Source: Bacteroidales bacterium
GTDB lineage: Bacteria > Bacteroidota > Bacteroidia > Bacteroidales > Bacteroidaceae
Direction of reading: 5' to 3'
Assembly: GCA_029218405.1 (NCBI GenBank)
Contig: JAQXRG010000055.1
Coordinates: forward strand, 1 to 64,000
Length of the DNA: 64,000 nt
Positions within the stretch are counted from its first letter, which is position 1, and each line of letters opens with the position of its first letter. Below the pieces are notes generated by a model. That model saw only the letters and a list, made by a program, of their open reading frames with translations, did not search any database and was not told where the DNA came from. Positions 57,987-64,000 of the stretch are shown piece after piece. The translations under genes and the position numbers were made by a program.

Positions 57987-59288
57987 ATGATCTGGAACCC
58001 CAACAAAGAATGTATGCCACGCGAGCAGATGCGTGAGCTGCAAGGCAAACGCTTACAGAAACTGGTAAGCTACGTGTACCACAACGTACCGTTCTACCGC
58101 CACAAGATGCAGGAGATGGATCTCTCGCCTGAAGACATCCGTAGCATCGACGATATCGTGAAACTGCCCTTCACCACCAAGCAAGACCTGCGCGACAACT
58201 ATCCGTACGGACTGCAGGCCGCCCCTGCGTCGGAGATTGTCCGTGTGCATGCCTCATCGGGCACGACCGGCAACCCGACCATCGTAGGCTATACGCGCCG
58301 CGACCTGGCAATATGGTCGGAAGTGATGTCGCGCAGCCTCACCGCCTATGGTGTGACACGCCACGATACTTTCTCCGTCAGCTACGGCTACGGACTGTTC
58401 ACCGGCGGACTCGGCGCCCACTACGGCGTGGAGAACATGGGTGCCACCGTCATCCCGGCCTCGACCGGCAATACGGAAAAGCACCTGCGACTCATCCGTG
58501 ACCTGAACATCACAGGCATCGCCTGCACGCCGTCGTACGCCCTCTACTTAGCCGAGGTCACCGAACGCATGGGACTGAGCAAGGACGACCTGAGCCTGCG
58601 CATCGGTGCCTTCGGTGCGGAACCCTGGACGGAGAACATGCGACAGGAAATCCAGCAGCGCCTGGGGCTGAAAGGCTACAACCTCTACGGCCTGAGCGAA
58701 ATCATGGGCCCGGGCGTGTCGTACGAATGCGAGGAACAGCACGGGTCGCACATCAACGAAGACCATTTCTTCCCTGAAATCATCGACCCTGACACCCTGG
58801 AGCCGCTGCCCGTCGGACAGACCGGCGAACTGGTGTTCACCACCCTGACCAAGGAAGGCATGCCCCTGTTGCGCTACCGCACCAAGGACCTCTGCGCCCT
58901 GATGGAAGGCGAATGCCCCTGTGGCCGTACCAACGTCCGCATGACCCCCATCATGGGCCGCAGCGACGACATGCTCATCATCCGTGGCATCAACGTCTTC
59001 CCCTCGCAGGTGGAAAGCGTCATCCTGGAGATGAAGGAATTCGAGCCGCAGTACCTGCTGGTAGTGGACCGCAAGAACAACCTCGACACCCTCGAAGTGC
59101 AGGTGGAGGTACGCCGCGACTTCTTCAGCGACGACATCGGCACCATGCTGGGCCTGAAGAAAAAGCTCTCGGACAAGCTGAAGAGCGTGCTCTCCATCAG
59201 TGCCGAAGTGAAACTGGTAGAGCCCAACAGCATCCAGCGCAGCGAAGGAAAGTCGAAGCGCGTGATTGACAAACGTAAACTGGTTTAA
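57987..59288 (+). CDS. Phenylacetate--CoA ligase-family enzyme
   Basis: VRVHASSGTTGNPTIVGYTRRDLAIWSEVMSRSL...YNLYGLSEIMGPGVSYECEEQHGSHINEDHFFPEI. Confidence 0.93.
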   Translation: MIWNPNKECMPREQMRELQGKRLQKLVSYVYHNVPFYRHKMQEMDLSPEDIRSIDDIVKLPFTTKQDLRDNYPYGLQAAPASEIVRVHASSGTTGNPTIVGYTRRDLAIWSEVMSRSLTAYGVTRHDTFSVSYGYGLFTGGLGAHYGVENMGATVIPASTGNTEKHLRLIRDLNITGIACTPSYALYLAEVTERMGLSKDDLSLRIGAFGAEPWTENMRQEIQQRLGLKGYNLYGLSEIMGPGVSYECEEQHGSHINEDHFFPEIIDPDTLEPLPVGQTGELVFTTLTKEGMPLLRYRTKDLCALMEGECPCGRTNVRMTPIMGRSDDMLIIRGINVFPSQVESVILEMKEFEPQYLLVVDRKNNLDTLEVQVEVRRDFFSDDIGTMLGLKKKLSDKLKSVLSISAEVKLVEPNSIQRSEGKSKRVIDKRKLV

Positions 59289-59307
59289 CCTTAAAAACAG
59301 AAGCGAT

Positions 59308-59724
59308 ATGACAGTGAAACAATTATCCGTCTTCTTGGAGAACAAGACCGGAAGAATCAACGAAGTGGTACGTACCTTGGGGCAGAACGGCATCAACATG
59401 CATGCCTTCAGCATGGCGGAGACCGCCGACTTCGGCATCCTGCGCCTGATTGTATCGGACGTGGAAAAGGCCGTGGAAGTGCTGCGTGCCCGCGACTTCG
59501 CGGTGATGTCCACCGACGTACTCTGCCTGAGTTGCGCCAACACCCCCGGCTCCTTAGCCACCATTCTGGAGTACTTGGCCGAAGAGAACATCTTCATCGA
59601 GTACATGTATGCCTTCGCGCAGAACGAGGCCGCCCATGTGGTCATCAAGCCGAACGACCTGCCACACTGCATCAGCCTACTGCAGGAGAAGCAGTGCGAA
59701 CTGCTGACCCAAGAGAACCTGTAA
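59308..59724 (+). CDS. Tandem ACT-domain protein
   Basis: MTVKQLSVFLENKTGRINEVVRTLGQNGINMHAFSMAETADFGILRLIV...NTPGSLATILEYLAEENIFIEYMYAFAQ. Confidence 0.9.
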   Translation: MTVKQLSVFLENKTGRINEVVRTLGQNGINMHAFSMAETADFGILRLIVSDVEKAVEVLRARDFAVMSTDVLCLSCANTPGSLATILEYLAEENIFIEYMYAFAQNEAAHVVIKPNDLPHCISLLQEKQCELLTQENL

Positions 59725-59753
59725 AGCCGGTGCCAACGGCACCGACAGGCATA

Positions 59754-59785
59754 AAAAAAGGATGCTCCAATGAGCATCCTTTTTT
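59754..59785. terminator. Bidirectional terminator (AAAAAAGGATGCTC-CAAT-GAGCATCCTTTTTT)
   Basis: Perfect 14-bp stem with A6/T6 flanks. Preceded by a GGTGCC-AAC-GGCACC hairpin at 59729-59743. Confidence 0.92.
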
Positions 59786-59802
59786 ATATCCAAAGAATCG
59801 GA

Positions 59803-60267
59803 TTACATACGCTGAGTAGCAGAGTAGTTAATCTTCAACGCATATGCCTGACGCAAAGCCTGCTTCACTTCGGTCACGATACCCATCTTGGTCTTGGCAT
59901 CCACCTTCAGCGAAACCGTCATGTACGGCTTGTCCTCTTCCTTCATGTTCTCACGTTCCTGGTAAATGTAGTCCTGCACTTCCGAAGATTCTGCGAACTT
60001 ATCGTTCAGCTGGATACGGTCAGAGGTACCCATCTTCTTCTGGAACTCAGGCATCGGCTTACCAATGTAGATGAACGATACCAACGATTTCTTCTCCAGC
60101 TTTTCGAGCTCAGTAGCCTGCGGCACTTTGAATTGAACCTTCAAAGTAACTTCACGCATGGTTGTTACAATCATGAAGAAGAACAACATGGTAAAGATAA
60201 GGTCGGGCAACGAAGAAGTATTCAGCTCCGGCATGCCCCGCTTACCTGTCTTATTAAATTTTCCCAT
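59803..60267 (-). CDS. ExbD/TolR-family biopolymer transport protein
   Basis: GMPELNTSSLPDLIFTMLFFFMIVTTMREV. Confidence 0.88.
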   Translation of the reverse strand: MGKFNKTGKRGMPELNTSSLPDLIFTMLFFFMIVTTMREVTLKVQFKVPQATELEKLEKKSLVSFIYIGKPMPEFQKKMGTSDRIQLNDKFAESSEVQDYIYQERENMKEEDKPYMTVSLKVDAKTKMGIVTEVKQALRQAYALKINYSATQRM

Positions 60268-60269
60268 AA

Positions 60270-60857
60270 TTATTTTCCTCCATACTTTTTAGGTTCTGCC
60301 TCAGAAATCTTCTGCGGATAGTACTGTGCGATAGCGTCCTTCTCGTCTTCGGAACAGTCAGCCAAGTCCTTGCCGAACTGCTTGGAAGCGAGTTCCTGAC
60401 GCAATTCGTTGTAGGCTGCCACCAGTTCGTTCTGCACCTGGAGGTACGCTTCGTAGCTGGTACCCACGTCATTCTGCACAGAGATAACATGCTTTTCAGT
60501 AATCATCACGTCACCGAAGAAGGGGATGTTCTTCGCATGCTTTTCGGGCATGTTCTCATCATCGTTCGGATTGGCAATGAATTCCTTTGCTTTTGCTCTC
60601 AGTTGGCTTATCTCGGCCCATTCTCCGCCCACCATCAGCTGGTCGTCCTTGTTGAGGCGGACCTGGAGAACGTTGCGCTCCTTAACAATAATATCGTCCT
60701 TCTGTTCCTTGTTCTCGGGGGGAGGCGGCAGGCGTCTCGCGAGACCACGGTCAGTATCCATTGATGTTGTTGTCAGGAAGAAAATAAGCAACATGAAGGC
60801 AATATCCGCCGTAGAACTGGAATTGATTCCCGGCATCGTTTTTTTCTTTCTTGCCAT
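60270..60857 (-). CDS. ExbD/TolR-family biopolymer transport protein
   Basis: MPGINSSSTADIAFMLLIFFLTTTSMDTDRGLARRLPPPPE. Confidence 0.9.
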   Translation of the reverse strand: MARKKKTMPGINSSSTADIAFMLLIFFLTTTSMDTDRGLARRLPPPPENKEQKDDIIVKERNVLQVRLNKDDQLMVGGEWAEISQLRAKAKEFIANPNDDENMPEKHAKNIPFFGDVMITEKHVISVQNDVGTSYEAYLQVQNELVAAYNELRQELASKQFGKDLADCSEDEKDAIAQYYPQKISEAEPKKYGGK

Positions 60858-60877
60858 TTTACTTACTTTCTAAACGT

Positions 60878-61339
60878 TTACTTTTTAAAGATACCTGTCA
60901 GGTTCAGGATAGTAGCCACGGCTGCAATCGTGAACAATCCATAAATGGAGTACAACATCATGTCGGACAACTTCAGCAGGGAAGCGTCAGTGAAAGTCTC
61001 ACCGCTGGCCATCAGCAGGGGTTCTGCAGAGCTCATGCCGTAAGCGATGATGAGCACCACTGCGAACAGAGCCAGTCCCAGCAAGGACTTCACGGCAGCC
61101 TTCGGGTTGTCTTTCAAAGAGATTCCAAACTGTGCCAAAGCACCCAAAACAGTTACAAGCACACACAAACCAAACATCACGTACATGAAGTACATCAGGG
61201 TTTCAGTGTTCTCGGGGGCGTTGTATTCGCCTACCGGATTCGTGTATCCTACTCCGAAGAACAGTCCCAATACAAGTAAAGTCAATGCAATAAGGACATA
61301 GAAAACGTAGTAGGACGCTTTATATGATAACTTAGCCAT
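60878..61339 (-). CDS. Small membrane protein of the ExbB/ExbD operon
   Basis: Four predicted TM segments, between the exbB-like and exbD-like genes. Confidence 0.75.
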   Translation of the reverse strand: MAKLSYKASYYVFYVLIALTLLVLGLFFGVGYTNPVGEYNAPENTETLMYFMYVMFGLCVLVTVLGALAQFGISLKDNPKAAVKSLLGLALFAVVLIIAYGMSSAEPLLMASGETFTDASLLKLSDMMLYSIYGLFTIAAVATILNLTGIFKK

Positions 61340-61346
61340 GTCCTAA

Positions 61347-62117
61347 TTATTTTTTATATTTCAAGTTATACTTCATGATGATATCCAACAAGGTGATAGA
61401 AGAATCTTCCATCTGGCTTGTGATAGCTTCAATCTTAGACAAGATGTAGTTGTAGAATACCTGAAGAACCAATGCTACGATCAAACCGAAGATAGTAGTG
61501 ATCAAGGCCACCTTCATACCACCTGCTACGACTGTCGGAGAGATATCACCAGCCTGCTGGATCTTATCGAAGGCCATGACCATACCAACGACGGTACCGA
61601 TAAATCCGAGAGACGGAGCCATTGCGATGAACAGGGTAATCCAAGAGCAACCCTTTTCAAGGTAACCGGCCTGCACACCACCGTAAGATACTACCGAACG
61701 TTCAACAACGTCCAGACCTTCGTCGATTCTCATCAGACCCTGGTAGCAGATAGAAGCAACCGGACCGCGAGTGTTGCGGCAGATGGTCTTGGCACCTTCT
61801 ACGTCACCCTTTTCCAAAGCGGCTTCTACTTTACCCATCAACTTTTTAGCATTCACTTCAGCCAAGCTCAAATAGATGATACGTTCGATACAGAAAGCCA
61901 GACCGATGACCAAAGCGATGGCAGGCAGTGACATAAAGCCAGCGTCACCTTCGATAAACTTGGTCTTCAACTCTTTGTGCAAACCACCTTCTTCAGCGGC
62001 TACAGTTGCTGTCTGTTCTGTTGCTTCCGGAGCTGTTTCGTCCTGAGCCATAGCTGTCAGAGTCGTTCCAAACGAGAGGACTCCCATCACTGCAAGAATT
62101 GCGAATAACTTTTTCAT
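61347..62117 (-). CDS. MotA/TolQ/ExbB proton channel family protein
   Basis: SLPAIALVIGLAFCIERIIYLSLAEVNAKKL...APSLGFIGTVVGMVMAFDKIQQAGDISPTVVAGGMKVALITTIFGLIVALV. Confidence 0.92.
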   Translation of the reverse strand: MKKLFAILAVMGVLSFGTTLTAMAQDETAPEATEQTATVAAEEGGLHKELKTKFIEGDAGFMSLPAIALVIGLAFCIERIIYLSLAEVNAKKLMGKVEAALEKGDVEGAKTICRNTRGPVASICYQGLMRIDEGLDVVERSVVSYGGVQAGYLEKGCSWITLFIAMAPSLGFIGTVVGMVMAFDKIQQAGDISPTVVAGGMKVALITTIFGLIVALVLQVFYNYILSKIEAITSQMEDSSITLLDIIMKYNLKYKK

Positions 62118-62193
62118 TGTGTGTCTAATTTTTTAAGATTAATTAATTAATAGTTATAAATAGTTATTATTCTCTTTCCTTGTTTCATTCTTG

Positions 62194-62281
62194 CGGAGAG
62201 AACGGGATTCGAACCCGTGATACGCTTTTGGCGTATACACGCTTTCCAGGCGTGCCTCTTCAACCACTCGAGCATCTCTCC
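62194..62281 (-). tRNA. tRNA-Ser(GGA)
   Basis: Minus strand GGAGAGATGCTCGAGTGGTTGAAGAGGCACGCCTGGAAAGCGTG...GGGTTCGAATCCCGTTCTCTCCG; anticodon loop CTGGAAA, long variable arm. Confidence 0.95.
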
Positions 62282-62449
62282 TTTTACATCCTCTGAAGGA
62301 CCTCATTTCTTAAATCGGGTGCAAATTACAAATAAATTCGCAAACCGCAAGCGATTTCAGTCACAAATGTATTCTTTTTTTTCGTCTTCTCTACTATTCT
62401 GCCCACAAAAGTTTTTCATTTAGGCTAAAATTAATATACTTTAAAAACT

Positions 62450-63232
62450 TCACCCCTCAATTTTGAACACTTTTAAGGCATTTTGGGTCGTTCGGCGTGT
62501 AACCTCCTCCAGCGACACCCGGTAAACCTGAGCCAGTCGGGCCGCCACCTCCACCACGTACGCGCTCTCGTTCCGCTTTCCCCGATGGGGCACCGGAGCC
62601 AGGTACGGAGCGTCTGTCTCCACCACCACCCGGTCCAGCGGCACCGCCTGCAGCGCCTCGCCCACGGTGCTTTTCTTAAAGGTCACCACTCCGTTCACGC
62701 CGAGCATGAACCCTTCGTAATCGAGCAGCCGGGCCACCAGTTCCTCATCGCCACCGGTAAAGCTGTGAAAGATGCCCGTCAGTCCTTCCTTTTTATAAGG
62801 AGCCAGCACCTCCAACAGTTCAGCATAGGCTTCCCGACAGTGGAGCACCAAGGGAAGGCGGTGCTCCAAGGCCCACCACACCTGCACGTCGAGCGCCTTC
62901 ATCTGTTCCACCTTGTAGGTCTTGTCCCAGTAAAGGTCCATGCCTACCTCGCCGATGCCATAGAAACGGGTGTCGCCGTGCAGCCACGCCTCTACCCTCG
63001 CCAACCGCTCCTGCCAGTCGGCCCCCACCGACGTAGGATGGAGTCCTATCATCGGATAACAGCCGGGATGCGACGTACAGAGCCGGAGCATCGGTTCCAC
63101 CGTCGTGTCGTCGATGTTGGGCATGAACAGTCGGGTGACCCCCGCCTGAAACGCACGGGCCACCACCGCATCACGGTCCTCGTCGAACTCTTCGGTGTAC
63201 AAGTGGGTATGGGTGTCAACCAGTGTCAGCAT
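62450..63232 (-). CDS. TatD-family metal-dependent hydrolase
   Basis: LVDTHTHLYTEEFDEDRDAVVARAFQAGV...GIGEVGMDLYWD...VVETDAPYLAPVPHRGKRNESAYV. Confidence 0.93.
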   Translation of the reverse strand: MLTLVDTHTHLYTEEFDEDRDAVVARAFQAGVTRLFMPNIDDTTVEPMLRLCTSHPGCYPMIGLHPTSVGADWQERLARVEAWLHGDTRFYGIGEVGMDLYWDKTYKVEQMKALDVQVWWALEHRLPLVLHCREAYAELLEVLAPYKKEGLTGIFHSFTGGDEELVARLLDYEGFMLGVNGVVTFKKSTVGEALQAVPLDRVVVETDAPYLAPVPHRGKRNESAYVVEVAARLAQVYRVSLEEVTRRTTQNALKVFKIEG

Positions 63233-63239
63233 CGTCGGT

Positions 63240-64000
63240 TCAAAGTTGGCGGTTCATCAATTGGCCGACATAGTCCTTCAGCGGCTGCTTCAGGGCGGCC
63301 TCTACCCCTACCTCCTCCAGGCTCTGCAGCCCTTCGGCATAGTAGGCGGCAATCTTCTCCCGGCACCGCTCCGCGATACCTACCTTATTATATAGTGCGG
63401 TGACCGCCACGATCTTTTCCGCAGGGTCTGCGTCCGTAGCCGCCAACCAGCCTTCGAGGGCCTTCCGGTCATCGGGCTCCGCCAGCTGCAAGGCCGTAAT
63501 CAGCATATAGGTCTTCTTGTTGCACAGGATGTCACCACCGATTTTCTTGCCGAACGTGGCCGGGTCGCCATAGACATCCAGGTAGTCGTCCTGCAGCTGG
63601 AAAGCCAGCCCCATCCGTTCTCCGAAGCGGTACAGTCGTTCGGCGTCCTCCGCCGGCGCTCCTCCCAGCACGGCACCCATCTTGAGCGCACCGGCGAGCA
63701 GCACCGATGTCTTGAGCCGGATCATCTCGATATACTCTTCCACGGTCACATCGTCGCGCCGTTCGAACTCCATGTCCCATTGCTGTCCCTCGCAGATTTC
63801 CAGCGCGGTCTGTCCGAACACCTCCATCACCTGCGGGAGTGCCTCCGCCGAGCATTCCTGCGCCAGAAAGCGGTAGGAAAGAATCAGCATTGCATCACCC
63901 GAGAGGATGGCCGTGTTCGCGTCCCATTTCTTGTGGACGGTCGGCACGCCCCGGCGCATATCGGCGTTGTCCATCAGGTCATCGTGCAGCAACGTGAAGT
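63240..64000 (-). CDS. Polyprenyl (isoprenyl) diphosphate synthase, N-terminus beyond the window
   Basis: LLHDDLMDNADMRRGVPTVHKKW (first Asp-rich motif) and FQLQDDYLDVYGDPATFGKKIGGDI (second). Confidence 0.93.
   Translation of the reverse strand, partial: FTLLHDDLMDNADMRRGVPTVHKKWDANTAILSGDAMLILSYRFLAQECSAEALPQVMEVFGQTALEICEGQQWDMEFERRDDVTVEEYIEMIRLKTSVLLAGALKMGAVLGGAPAEDAERLYRFGERMGLAFQLQDDYLDVYGDPATFGKKIGGDILCNKKTYMLITALQLAEPDDRKALEGWLAATDADPAEKIVAVTALYNKVGIAERCREKIAAYYAEGLQSLEEVGVEAALKQPLKDYVGQLMNRQL

Noticed and set aside
59803-62117. ExbB/ExbD/ExbD operon as a novel system
   Set aside because: This layout, with a small membrane protein between, is common in Bacteroidetes.

Overview
The window is about 64 kb of a Bacteroidales-type chromosome with fairly high GC. 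Evidence for this: many TTG-N19-21-TAnnTTTG promoters, a SusC/SusD pair, and a PutA/DnaG/TpiA/RnaseY/ZapA/CdaA housekeeping layout. I assign about 50 protein-coding genes and 3 tRNAs (2 Ser, 1 Trp). I see no CRISPR array, rRNA, IS element or prophage. Most of the content is core metabolism: proline catabolism, mdh, dnaG, folE, tpiA, menA, dsbD, rny, gmk, nadD, hrpB, cca, murF, folP, cdaA and ExbB/ExbD. The most interesting observations are: (1) an oxyR / non-canonical PTPS (QueD-like) divergon. Its intergenic region holds an exact ATAGnTnnnAnCTAT OxyR half-operator plus a second degenerate copy, and the PTPS homolog has lost the catalytic Cys and gained a C-terminal zinc ribbon. (2) An ADP-ribosylglycohydrolase homolog whose metal-binding motifs are altered (SDST and GHSSAT). 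(3) A G9 homopolymer directly followed by a perfect hairpin in the signal-peptide codons of a SusC gene, a possible phase-variation site. (4) An MgtC-family gene split by a single in-frame TAA. (5) An omega-amidase-like/IorAB/aminotransferase/PaaK/ACT operon whose IorA lacks the C-terminal ferredoxin domain. (6) A structured RNA candidate between zapA and rny. All calls come from reading the sequence and supplied ORFs; no database searches were run.
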